Assembly: GCA_043228905.1 (NCBI GenBank)
Contig: JBHGNT010000015.1
Span: 9,486,001-9,550,000, forward strand
Source of the DNA: Azolla caroliniana
Lineage: Eukaryota; Polypodiophyta
Direction: 5' to 3'
Length of the DNA: 64,000 bases
Below the pieces are notes generated by a model that worked only from the letters and a program-made list of their open reading frames with translations, searched no databases and had not been told where the DNA came from. The translations under genes and the position numbers were made by a program. Below are positions 11,313 through 21,204 of this stretch, one piece after another; the stretch's first letter is position 1, and every line of letters starts with the position of its first letter.

Positions 11313-12771
11313 AAAAGAGAATTGCAAATGCTTTGATTTGTGTAGCACATGTTTTTTCATCAATTTGGACGTTGTTTGGATCAATTTCTGATAGCTTAAG
11401 ATTTTTCTTTTTATGACCTTGGTTGAGTCAAGTATACAAAACAAGCTGATGGCACCCACTAACACATGGTGAATTGTAATAATAAGAATGCTAGCAAGAT
11501 TACACAACTCATTGACTTCGTTTCAATATGAATATCAAGCTGTCACCCATTGTCACAGGGTGAATATCAAGATGATGTCACCCACTGACACAGGGTGAAT
11601 CGTTATTATGAGAATGATAGGACAATTACATATACAAGGATACAAGTTCATACATTATATACAAGGACACAAGTTCATAGATTATTGAGTTCATATCAAT
11701 ATGAATAACAAGCTGTCCCAATTACAGTATTAAGATTCCTGCATGAACCATTTATGTCTAGAAAACTCAGTTGAGGTAGATCAAGTCTAATACCTATATC
11801 ATGTGATGATGGAGAAGAAGATATACATAAAAAAAAAACAATTGCTGCTTTAAGTACCAAAGAACATTAGCGTGGCATTGCCAAGGCTTATCTCATGATG
11901 ACTAAAATGTAATATGATAGAGAGAACTACTGGACTTTTGCAACAATAGTATTATATCAACTGAGTGCAGAGTGATGAATTACTGGACTTGAACAGCATA
12001 AACTGTGTACAAGGTAAGCAATAACAATGCTGGAGAACATACTCAGGATCAAAAAGTTTTTAATGCTGCTTTCATTTATGCCTCGTTCAGACACATCTAC
12101 TGAGATTTGAATTATCTCTTTACATTTATTTTTGGTAGTGAGATGCATAATCGTTTACCAACAGCATGATGAGTAGATCTAACATGTTGACAAATATATT
12201 GTATCAAAATAGATCATGATTCAACCAACTCATCACAAAAACGTTCTTCCAAAGTCATCCCCTTAGATTAGAGGTTCTGATATGAGATTTTGAAGAAATA
12301 CCAAAAGATACAACGAAAAAAGATCATCTGCAAGGTCAGCTAAAATTGTATAAAGAACCAAATTTTGTGTAAACAAGAAGGCAAACAATACATGTTATGT
12401 TCTGCACTCTTGTAACTTCAATCGCTTGAGAATACATCATTAAGCAACTGTCTCTAGAGATTGTTATCCTCCACTCTAAATTGCTATAAATCAACCACCC
12501 CCAACCACCAACAAAACAAGAGACGCCATATGCTACATTTATATTCACACAAAGATATGCAGTTACAACAACGATAAGACAGATTATCTGAAACTATTTG
12601 AAACGGCAACTTAAATCCTCAAAACGCCAACAAAACTCCCAAAGTAACAATATGGTCTGACCAAAATTTCAGGATCTATTCTTGCATAATCCTTGTTTAA
12701 ATTGGAAGGGTCTTCAATAAACCTCATTGGATTAGAGTATCGCAACTGTCAACAACTGCTCCACCATAGCT
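11313..12771. other. intergenic stretch with minor repeats
   Basis: No protein-coding feature is supported. Imperfect repeats of TCACCCA(C/T)TG(A/T)CACAGGGTGAAT lie near 11460, 11535 and 11570, and ACAAGTTCATA(C/G)ATTAT is repeated near 11645-11685. The right end probably contains the 3' untranslated region of the RRM gene. Confidence 0.45.
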
Positions 12772-13616
12772 TCATCCACCATAGCTTCCATATCCACTTG
12801 GTCTATTGTCAACTGCAAAATTGACCCGTAGAATTTTCCCATTTAAATCCTGCTCAACAAACAGGGGAGAGGTATTACATAAGGTTGGAGGATATTCATT
12901 GCATCAGTCTGTACACGAGGAAATATTACCCTGCCATCCATGACTTTGATGGCGGCGTCAGCATCCTTGTTGGACGCGAAACTCACAAAACCAAAGCCTT
13001 TGGATCTCCCTGTCTCACGATCCATAATGATCCTAGCTGCTTAGTTCCGCATGATTACGGCAACAACATCAGCAAACCATGCACATTCCATGTCTCCATC
13101 TAAAAAACTCATTTCTAAAAGAAACATACTACCAACGTGCCATTACCAAACGCCAAACATTGTCATCCGTGGGGAGAATAAGACACATACCATCAATGAC
13201 TTGTCCAAACGAGGCAAATGCATCTTTCAATAGCTCCTCGTCTACTTGGCCTGACAGACCTGCAATCAAGCCATGGATAGACGGGCAGAAACAGAGCAGT
13301 ATTAAGGCAATCGGGTGCTAATTGAAGACGATAGTAAACTTCTTAAACTCTCGGGGATTTACACAGACAACCAATATGAAGAAGAGAGAAAGCGAGAAAG
13401 CAGATATCTTTACATCTAGGCTATAAGTATATGCATCCATTGACAAAGGAATCGATTGATTGTGTATATAGCATACAACTAGTTAGGGTAATGAGAATGA
13501 CCTCCAACAAAAACTCTGCAGGATTGTCCAGCAGCAGCAGAATTAAGCGAGCGAGAGAGGAGGCCACGTGTGTTGGAGGGGAGGAGGCAAAAGAGGAGAG
13601 AGCGAGGAGATGCCAT
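12772..13616 (-). CDS. small RRM RNA-binding protein, probably mitochondrial, four exons
   Basis: Assembled by reading the minus strand: exons 13616-13502, 13259-13191, 13036-12930 and 12849-12772. All three introns are GT-AG and phases match throughout, giving 122 residues and a TGA stop. Residues 1-33 are Arg/Ser/Leu-rich with no acidic residue ([13 protein letters not shown]...), as in a mitochondrial presequence. One RRM follows: RNP2 as CRVFVGGLS, then [22 protein letters not shown]1 as [10 protein letters not shown], and [11 protein letters not shown]. The tail is only [10 protein letters not shown], so it is a glycine-rich RBP or ORRM-like protein with an almost absent glycine tail. 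Likely role: organellar RNA binding, editing or splicing support. The ORF of any one exon is short, so the gene is easily missed. Confidence 0.85.
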
Positions 13617-13676
13617 GATCGATCGATCGATTCACCTGCGACAGTGTCGACCGACTGAGTGAGTGAGTCCTCCTTC

Positions 13677-13702
13677 TTATATATATATATATATATATAT
13701 AT
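13677..13702. repeat. (TA)n microsatellite upstream of RRM gene
   Basis: About eleven TA units lie about 60 bases 5' of the RRM start codon. They could serve as a TATA-like element or simply be a simple-sequence tract in the 5' flank. Confidence 0.7.
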
Positions 13703-13771
13703 TAGGGTAAAATTTGTATTTCTGTATTTGCCTGCCCCTACCGGTGGCTACCTCCTCCTCTCTACTCTATT

Positions 13772-13806
<35 letters not shown>
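13772..13806. repeat. (CA)n microsatellite
   Basis: About sixteen ACAC repeats, about 160 bases upstream of the RRM gene, followed by an A/G-rich run. ORFs crossing it are artefacts. Confidence 0.8.
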
Positions 13807-13807
<1 letters not shown>

Positions 13808-13869
13808 GAAGAAGAAAACAAAGCTATGCATAATTTATGTATTGAAACGTATTTTAAGAGGGCCAAGAC

Positions 13870-14035
13870 GCATATAAGACCAACAACATTCTTCACAATC
13901 ACGTAATCGATGTTTAAGAATATCGCACCACATGCATCGAGGTCGAAATGGTTCCCTTGACCTCGAAGTCTGACCATTCTCAAGCTTTGCCACTTTAATT
14001 GTTAGATCTTTCATACTTTGAACTAAATCATCAAG
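13870..14035 (-). pseudogene. Ty3/gypsy gag C-terminus with zinc knuckle
   Basis: Minus-strand reading LDDLVQSMKDLTIKVAKLENG, a short coiled coil, is followed by REPFRPRCMWCDILKHRLRDC, a CCHC knuckle. The matching gag core lies at 14788-15272, so one gag was interrupted by the LTR-like block between. It ends abruptly at 13870. Confidence 0.65.
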
Positions 14036-14037
14036 CA

Positions 14038-14479
14038 GAACATAGATATCAACGTTTAATGGAAAGCTTGAATACAGTATGCGATAGAGACAGAGAGGGT
14101 AGAAGAACAGTAAACTCAATTTCAAAATTACGAAAAGACTCTATACATACAACTATGCTTTACAACACTATTTATACAAGTTCTTAAAGGACTGACTAAA
14201 GTATTGACAAGTACTTTAATGCTCGTATAGAGCATCAGACACTGACTACCAAAAAATATGCCTACGTACTAGGCAAGAGTCGTAGGCTTCTAACAGCCTA
14301 TAGGTTTCAATCGAATCCATATTATGATTTGGATCCTGGTTCCGGATACTGATCCAGACATTGATCATGTTCTTCGTTCCGGACTCCGATCCGGTTCTGG
14401 CTTATTCTGCCGATCCGTATTTGGTTGAGCTTGTCCGCTCAACAGTAAACTATGTGGAAGTTGACACACAGTCGGCTTA
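14038..14479 (-). repeat. LTR-like repeat, copy 1 (copy 2 at 30894-31352)
   Basis: This block matches 30894-31352 along its length, for example ACTCTATACATACAACTATG, CAGACATTGATCATGTTC and GAGCTTGTCCGCTCAACAG. In the second copy a copia-type primer-binding site follows the LTR end, identifying the unit as an LTR in minus orientation. Copy 1 lacks the first ~35 bases present in copy 2. Confidence 0.6.
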
Positions 14480-14784
14480 GCCGAACAAACAAACCACAGT
14501 ATTGGAAACATAGAGATAGAATCAGAAACAGAGATGGAGATGAAGACAGTAATACAGAGATATATATAACACCAAACCAGAAGACTATATTCTCATAAGC
14601 AAAACAATCAATCACTTTTATATAAGGGTCAGTTTCCTTTCATAAAGGAAAGGGCTGACAATACGGCTCATCTCATAAAGTAGGACTGTCAATTCGGGTC
14701 ATCATTCATGAGCACTCAATTCGAGCCCGATTTAATGATTGACAATCACTCATTACTGTCCTAGTTGAGCTTGTCATCTCAACA
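14480..14784 (-). repeat. second LTR-like block with TGTTGA terminus
   Basis: Minus-strand TGTTGAGATGACAAGCTCAAC begins at 14784. It is preceded by the purine run CTGAGGGGGAG at 14785-14795, a copia-like polypurine tract and LTR start. It joins the 14038 block directly. A chimeric or solo LTR inserted in gypsy gag is the simplest reading. Confidence 0.45.
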
Positions 14785-14787
14785 CTC

Positions 14788-15272
14788 CCCCTCAGCTTAA
14801 GTATTTGTAGCATTGTGCCATTCCTTTGCATTCTCTTCATAAACTTATTACAAGCATTTGTTACCTCATTGCAATCCGCAGTTATACCATCCTTGGTATT
14901 TGGTACCTCAAGCATAAGTTCCAACTCTTTTCTATATCTCTTATTAACTGCCTGCTAAAATAAAGCAACCTTTTGCCAAGACAAAGAATTTCTTTCTTCT
15001 GGCTTTAAGTGTCCATACAATCAATCAAACTCTTTTTTTGTGTCAGCCACAAATAATCCTTTATCTTCTTTTAAGATCCACTCACAGAATGACTGCATAG
15101 TAACTCGAGAGAAATCTCCACGTGAATATTCAGACACAAGTGCTTCTTTGAATGCATTCCAATCCAAACTATGCAATGTTTGTACTTCACGAATTCTATC
15201 TCTTAATTCCATGTCCACTAATTTACAAACATTTGCTATCATATTGACATCATTCACACCAGACATTTCCAT
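14788..15272 (-). pseudogene. Ty3/gypsy gag core fragment
   Basis: The minus-strand ORF at 15021-15272 (MIANVCKLVDMELRDRIREV, WNAFKEALVSEYS, FCEWILKEDKGL) is a retrotrans_gag capsid segment. It resembles the gag of element B at 43357-44172 (DWVVFRQALLDEYM). The continuation to 14800 (CNEVTNACNKFMKRMQRNG) changes frame. The knuckle lies on the other side of the LTR-like insertion. Confidence 0.7.
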
Positions 15273-15274
15273 TT

Positions 15275-15730
15275 CATCTCCATGGCCTTCTGCATGTTCA
15301 GATCCTTGGCCGCATCTAGGTAATTCTCAAGCTCATGCATTGTTGCCACCTTTGCCATATATGCATAATGATGCGTCATATACTCGTTATACCCATACCG
15401 AACTATTGGGTGTCTTTGGCGGGTGGATCATCGCAATTTCTGCTCTACTGATTTGCTGGCCCTCTTGACTGACTCTGACCTCTTCTACGAAGGTCCATCT
15501 TCTTGCTTTCCCGAGTCGGATTTGCTCCGCTATGACTCGGCCTTGTCCATGCCATACTCCAACATCTTCTTCTTCCCTTTCTCTTTGCGTGTGAACCGTA
15601 TCCTCAGTTCCTTGTGCAGGGAGAGCACGGTCGAGTCTTCGCTGCTCGACAATTCGTCATCCGGTTGACCTCTACGGCTCGACCAGTTCGGATTCGGTCC
15701 ACTGATTCAGAGGGAAGTCTGACTATCCGG
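15275..15730 (-). pseudogene. Ty1/copia linker fragment before RT
   Basis: The minus strand near 15340-15400 reads YGYNEYMTHHYAYMAKVAT, the conserved copia stretch between integrase and RT (compare SHNEYMAHHYAFVMKVA at 33900-34229). It is preceded by an acidic, Ser-rich linker. Several stops are present. It abuts gypsy gag at 15275, so a rearrangement or insertion border lies there. Confidence 0.6.
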
Positions 15731-15731
15731 T

Positions 15732-16192
15732 TGTTAGCCGGCCAGCAAGGGAAGTCCAGAATGGGAAAAGGGGGATAATTAATAATCGGGAGCTAATTAG
15801 TTATAATATAGAATTATTGTTTTGAGAAGTGAACGGACGAACCCGGAATCGGTATGTCGATCCGGATTCGGACCGGTTTGTAGCCGATTGCCGGTTGGCA
15901 TTGGTTTGTACCTAAAGCCGGAGACCTATAAAAGGGCCCGGTTAGATTGTAATCAGGAGCGGATAATTAATAGAGTGTTGTTGTTCTGTATCTTAATCAT
16001 TGTTAATTACCATTTTGTGCTAATTATAATTTATCCTACGCGTGTATTGTGACTAATGATCTTGCTGCTTAGTAACCAATTAGGGTTCCATTAATAGTCG
16101 GCCTAACTTTATCTCACCGCAACACCCCTTTGGTGAAGTGTCTCAAAGGGACACCCTGTGTTAGGCCATTGTCCAACCCTAGCGATAACACA
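15732..16192 (+). repeat. 5' LTR of gypsy element H
   Basis: Begins TGTTAGCCGGCC and ends AACACA before a TTTTTGGCGACCATGA primer-site-like run. It contains a TATA-like CCTATAAAAGGGCCCGG near 15928, so transcription would run rightward into gag. No second LTR is seen in the window. Confidence 0.55.
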
Positions 16193-16965
16193 GTTTTTGG
16201 CGACCATGATTCCTGCACAAACGCAACGAACAACGACGGGCATGGATGACTAGACCAACAAACGACCCGGTTACGGAACGAGCAAGAAGACTTGTCGAAC
16301 GATTGCGAAAGCGAGAGGATTTCGAACAGGTGGCAGAAGAGCTCCATGCGGATCGGTCATTTTCCAAAGTAATCCGGCGAGTGGCCGCGGAGTCACTACG
16401 CGGGCAGCAGAATTCCCAACCGGATGAAGGAAGCAGCTTGAGCAGTCTTCGGGACACGGAATCCATTCTGCAGGCACTAGCGACAGGGGGAGGCGATTAG
16501 GAACCGTTCTCAGCCTTCGAATCGGATTCAGACGGCGAATGCAGCGCCCATTCGAATTACCATAGCAGCCACGATACCCCAGCAGACCGGAGGACGAGCA
16601 GTCGGATACCTTGCCGACACTAGAACCAGAGTTAACGGAACTGGAAGCCCCAGATCGACAAGTGGCGGATCAACTTCCGACATCGCCACGTGAGACATCG
16701 AAAGAATAGGAGGAAAGACCTCCGACAACGAAAGAAGAGGAGGGGAGACCTTCGACACTAGACGACGACATGCCGTTCCAATATCCCAAGTACCGGGATG
16801 ATCCGGACGTAGAAGCTCATGTCTATGCATTTTTGCAAACATGGGAAGCAAACCATGTGTTGCAACGCTTGACCGCCGTCAAAGCAGAAGACTCGAAGAT
16901 TGCAGAGTTCGGCATGACCTTGGAAGGACCAGCCGCACGATGGCGCTTGACGCTGTCGTGCCTTA
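16193..16965 (+). pseudogene. gypsy element H leader and gag N-terminus
   Basis: After the primer-site-like TTTTTGGCGACCATGA, frames on the plus strand lead to MPFQYPKYRDDPDVEAHVYAF and FLQTWEANHVLQRLTAV at 16770-16965. This closely matches the gag of element F (YPYSKFCEGVDAEVHVRDFL, TTWEINHGAQRLSAV). The reading breaks at about 16965 inside gag. Same family as F and G, opposite in direction to G. Confidence 0.65.
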
Positions 16966-17559
16966 CGGCTCCGGATCGTTGCGTGAGTCGGGTGGGAACC
17001 GCTGGGGTTTTGGACTAGGAGGAAAGAAAATTCTAAGGCAATTAAGAATATGAAATAAATTGTAAGAAAGAAAGATATGAAAAACTCGTGAATCCCACGA
17101 GTATAGTGTATTAGTGAGTACTCAAATTAAGAGAGAAAAATAGTTAGGAAACTCGTGGATCCCACGATTATATTATATTAATCAACCCTTGTAAAATAAT
17201 CAACAACCTCTATACATCTTTCTCTCTTCCTTATATAGTGTTGGAAGAGTCTAAGTTTATCCCATGCAAGCATCATGCTTTTCCTATCTTTAGTTTTCAT
17301 GCACACTGCATGTGCATGATTAGCTTTCTATCTCATCTTTTCTTTTAACTCGAGTGTCTATGCATGAATAACTTTTTGTACCATGCATGTCTAGAAATTT
17401 TACATGGGATAAAGTTTAGTATAACTTTAAAATTCATAATACGCTAGTATAATGATAAGGCTTAACATTATTAACATGGAGGTGCAAGGTTTGATTCTTG
17501 CCCTATGCATGTAATATATAATTTTATACTTTCTTCTATTTATAAATATGTCTCTTCAT
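16966..17559 (+). repeat. LTR-like sequence with SINE-like module
   Basis: No coding content. ACTCGTG(A/G)ATCCCACGA occurs twice (17085 and 17155). A tRNA-like module at 17445-17510 (CTAGTATAATGATAAGGC, then GGTGCAAGGTTTGATTCTTGCCC) matches 1600-1690 in inverse orientation. The stretch resembles other LTR-like blocks in this window that begin near a GTGAGTC/GTGACTC motif. Confidence 0.4.
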
Positions 17560-17785
17560 CTGGTGAGAGACTCTCACCGGCCTTCTTCATCCGGCTCTTG
17601 CCAGTTCTGCTTCATCCGGTTCTCGCTGGTTTTCTTTATCCGGTTCTTACCGGATCCTTCTTACCGGTCCTCTTCGTCCGTTTCTTACCGACTCTCACCG
17701 GCCTTCTTCATCCGGCTCTTGCCGGTCTCCTTACCGGTTTCGGTCCTCACCGGTTCTTCCTTCCGATTCTCACTGGGTACTCCAT
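17560..17785. repeat. degenerate CCGG-rich minisatellite
   Basis: Roughly twelve imperfect copies of a ~18-20 base unit of the form TTC(A/T)TCCGG(C/T)TCT(C/T)(A/G)CCGG. The hydrophobic ORFs over it (Phe/Leu/Pro-rich repeats) are explained by the unit and are not taken as genes. Confidence 0.65.
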
Positions 17786-17864
17786 ATCCTATCCGGAGAA
17801 AGCAAAAATGTAATTTTTCACGTAGTGTGCGAATTACACTACGACAACGCAGACTCTCGGCACC

Positions 17865-17990
17865 ATCACCATCCTGGCAACAGATATGTTATAGTCACCA
17901 CCGATTATTGCACACTCCCGGCACCTCTGCTCCGGATACGTGATTTCCATAGACGAACCATAACACTCGGTAAAAAACAAGAAGGGAAGA
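17865..17990 (+). pseudogene. chimeric gypsy scrap: integrase piece fused to gag piece
   Basis: PGNRYVIVTTDYCT at about 17873-17915 is the start of the gypsy integrase core (compare TGNRYVIVATDYCTKW in G). It is followed at once by the gag segment LLRIRDFHRRT.TLGKKQEGK, which also occurs at about 29085-29155 on the minus strand. The order is impossible in one element, so the piece records recombination. Confidence 0.6.
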
Positions 17991-19890
17991 ATGGGTTGTT
18001 CTGTCGTCTGTTGTTGTTGTTCCTCCTCCTCCTGTTCCTGCGGCTGTGGCTGCTCTTCTTGCCGCTCCGGCTCTAGCTGTGGCTGCTACTGGTTGACGTC
18101 CGTTGCTTGCGGCTCTATCAGTCTGACTGGCTCTGTCTCCATTTCCGGCGCTACCGGTTTTGGCATCTCCTGGTTCTGCTGTCCGGCGTGCACCGGTTCC
18201 TACGGACGACCTTCCTTTAGCGGCTCCTCCTGAGTACTATCTGGTTGGCTTCCCCCGGCTTTAACCGGCGTTTGTTCTGAAGATGGCTCTTCGTAACTAA
18301 TGCTAATCGTCATAGTTTTCTTGGCCACTTCTTGTCGTCGTTGTTCCCGTTCGTACTTTTTGAAACGGAGTTGGTTGTCCAGCTGGTCATCATCTAGTTG
18401 TGCCACCAACTAGCGTACCGCCACCCTCTGCTCATCAGCCAAGGATATGAAATCATCCGACAGTTCATCTTTTATTGTTTCAATGCTTTCTTTATCCAGG
18501 ATGTAAACTTCGTCGCCCTCTTTATGCCGGTTTTCCGCATCTGCTCGCAGCAACTGTAGCTCTGCTGCTTGCTTAGCCCACTTCGACCACCACTGTACTG
18601 AGCTTTCTTCCCCCAATTTCTTTGTTCGATTCCTCCATGCCAGTACGATGTCCTGGATCCATCCCAGCCCCATCTTCGAGTTGTTTTCCGCGGCCTATTT
18701 TTCATCCTTCAATTGTTTGATCAAGCTTGCGGTTGCCACTTCTTGGCTTCTGTAGTGCATGAGTTGGGTCTGATATGTCGTCTGAACTCTGTTCAGAGTC
18801 ATTGTAGGGCGCTCTGTTTCCGAATGGTGCTACACTTGCAACTCCAGTCGCTCTTTCGCTGCTGCCGCCAGTTGTTTCGCTACTTCGGCTCCCTTCGACT
18901 GCTCTTCCATCAATGCCGCCATCAACCGGTTAATTTCCTCCCGGAGTTCCTAGCACTTTTCCTACTGCCGGTCACTTTCGGTAGTCAATTTCTTATGATC
19001 GGCATCCAAATGCTTATAATCTCGGTGTAGTCGGTTTTCTGTTTGAGCTTTTGATTGATAAACCAATGAGTGTGGTCCTCATGGTCTTTTTGTTGCCAAA
19101 GCTCTTCTTTGAGGTGCTCAATCTCCACTTCTGCCATCCTCCGGAGTTTCTCTTTTTCTTGCAAGAGTTTGTCTTTCTCTTCTTTCAGCCGGTCATAGGC
19201 TTGATGACCTCTTCTCAAGCTTTCCTCTGTTCGGAGTTCCTTGCACTTTTCCTGCTGCCGATCACTTTCGGTAGTCAATTTCTTATGGTCGGCATCCAAA
19301 TGCTTATAATCTCGGTGCAGTCGGTCGAAGTCGTCAGTTTTCTGTTTCAGCTTTTGATTGATAAGCCAACGAGCGCGGTCTTCACAGTCTTTTTGTTGCC
19401 GGAGCTCTTCTTTGAGGCACTCAATCTCCACTTCTACCATCCTCCGGAGTTTCTCTTTTTCTTGCAAGAGTTTGTCTTTCTCTTCTTTCAGCCGGTCATA
19501 CGCTTGATGACCTCTTCTCAAGCTTTCCTTTGTTCGGCGGAGGCTGTCGGCCGTTCTCCTTTGTTCCTCCTCCGCCGCTTTTTTCAATTCTCATTCCCTG
19601 GCTCGTAAGTCTTTCCTTAATGTGGCGAGCTCCTGTGCTAACGATTTATGAGTATCTGGGCCTGCCGCTTTCATCGGGGTTTGATCGTTCTGTAGAGTTA
19701 CCGGGGCCACCGGTTCCGATTGTTGTGGTCCTTCAATGACCAACTTGGCCATTTCTGTTCTGGCCCTCTCTATGTCTTCCTCCATGCTCCGGATTCTTGA
19801 CCGGGCCTTCTCTAATTCCTCGGTTGTGGCTAGCAACCAGTCTTCATGCGCTTTCTCTTCCACTTCTAACTGGCAGACGACCCCAATCAC
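17991..19890 (-). pseudogene. gypsy element G extra 3' ORF: coiled-coil and acidic/Gln-rich tail
   Basis: Minus-strand frames from 19890 to 17991 form one broken protein. An N-part has ELEKARSRIRSMEEDIERAR. A long charged coiled coil (SLRRGHQAYDRLKEEKDKLL, LKEELRQQKD) runs 19587-18985. A tail module at 18673-18410 has QWWSKWAKQAAELQLLRADAE, and the end is Gln/Glu-rich. The tail motif is shared with element F at 62160-62220 (KTWSAQAAKLQLLRAG), so this is family-specific element protein rather than noise. Function unknown. At 17991 it stops against opposite-strand gag/integrase scraps and no 3' LTR follows. Confidence 0.65.
18942..19537 (-). repeat. ~295-bp tandem duplication inside the coiled-coil ORF
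   Basis: 18942-19231 and 19232-19537 are near copies, with shared runs such as CACTTTCGGTAGTCAATTTC and GGAGTTTCTCTTTTTCTTGC. They double the SLRRGHQAYDRLKEEKDKLL coiled-coil unit. The left copy has lost a few codons (the GTCGAAGTCGTC part). Confidence 0.8.
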
Positions 19891-20681
19891 TTGTTCTGCT
19901 ACCCATCAGAGCCATTGACTGTCGGTGCCTTGTTGTCGTGTTGGTTCTGGTCATGGGATGGCGTTTTCATTGGTCACGAGCCTACTATTGACGGTTACGT
20001 CAAGCGGCCACTCCAGTTCTGGCTGTTGTTGCTGCGGCGGCCATGCCGGCAATTCAATGACCGATTCTTGATCCACCGGTACTGCCGTGTCCTGGACTGC
20101 GGGTTACGCGATGTCCTACCGTAGCACTTGCTTCGTCCCCGATTCTTGTTGAGCCAATTCTGCCGCCTTCCTAGACTGCGGCTCCTCAGGGAGGGCTTCC
20201 AGTATAATATCCTCCATTGGCCTTGATGTTCCCCCTTCGTGGCCCTTTTCACTTGTCTGGCGACGACGTAACAACGCCTCCGTCGGCTCGTCTTCCTATT
20301 GTTCTTCCTCTAGGGTCTTGTTGTTGATTAACGCTGCCAAGGGGTCCCGCCCTGCGTTTTCTCCAGTTGCTATTCTGCTTGTTGTTCTGAAAGGTGCAAC
20401 TTGATTTTCAACGGTCTCCTTGAGGTGTCCACCGATGCGTCCTTCTCTGCCAGCCGCTTCCGATTAGGCCGTTCCTTCGCCCGAGTAGCCACGAGTTGCT
20501 GCCGTTTTGAAGCTGTTTTGGGGGTCGATTTTGTCGGTCTTCCCCTCTTTCTTTGTTTCATGGGCTCCACCGGCGGTGCTAATAAAGCGAGCCATTGTGC
20601 CACTGTTGTCCACATCTTTTTGCCATCTTTTATTGAGATGATGACAACGCTCAGGCCGTCGGCGATCATTATTGGCCAATC
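19891..20681 (-). pseudogene. gypsy element G extra 3' ORF: middle part
   Basis: Minus-strand reading from 20681 (WPIMIADGLSVVIISIKDGKK, TVAQWLALLAPPVEP) continues the globular domain interrupted at 23697. A basic segment (KQRKRGRPTKST) and a low-complexity Gln/Asp-rich linker follow. The matching part of element F is at 60495-60611 (DWGLLLANALREQLY, ARWLSVLF). The basic run could be a nuclear localisation signal (inference). Frames are broken downstream of about 20370. Confidence 0.6.
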
Positions 20682-21204
20682 TGTTACCCCGTACAAGATG
20701 TACGGAGAGTCAAGTGTGATGAGCGAGGGTCGAATGTTATCATGATGTTGTTGTGTATGTGTAGGGGGCATAAATGTAATTGTGAGTCTATACGTATGTG
20801 AACACATGCACACGTGTGTGCATGTGGATGGATACGAGGAGGTGTGAGTGAGTGTCCAGTATGAATGCTCGAGGGGGCTTACACCCCTATGTATCTACCC
20901 CCTCTTGTACTATTTAACCCCTTATGGGGAATGAATGAAACATGAATAACCATTTCTCTCTCTCTCAATCTCTCTCTTGTCATCTCTCTCTTTTATCTCC
21001 CCTTACGTTGAGCCCCCTTGGGAGGGGGGTGGAGCCATTCTAGGCACCATCCCCCACTCCACAATGCTTCTCTATGCTTCTCTATATGATCTCTCTCACA
21101 ATCATACTCTCCATCACTATGTCTATCTTCATTACCAATCATCATAATTATGACCAATAATCAATCATGATTATCATTAACCCTAACCCTAAAATCATAC
21201 AACA
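20682..21204 (+). repeat. 5' LTR of the compact element
   Basis: 523 bases, TGTTACCCCGTAC to CATACAACA. ACTATTTAACCCCTTATGG near 20910 could be the TATA region, and CT-rich runs follow. The end contains TAACCCTAACCCTAAAA. Confidence 0.9.

Noticed and set aside
17505-17813. Hydrophobic repeat ORF that looks like a membrane protein
   Set aside because: Explained by translation of the CCGG minisatellite in two frames.
19051-19608. 185-residue plus-strand ORF over the coiled-coil region
   Set aside because: Shadow of the minus-strand coiled-coil frame; its internal repeat comes from the 295-base duplication.
21172-21196. Telomere-like TAACCCTAACCCTAAAA at the LTR ends (also 23664-23688)
   Set aside because: Only two units, present in both LTR copies as part of the LTR itself; not a telomere or interstitial telomeric array.
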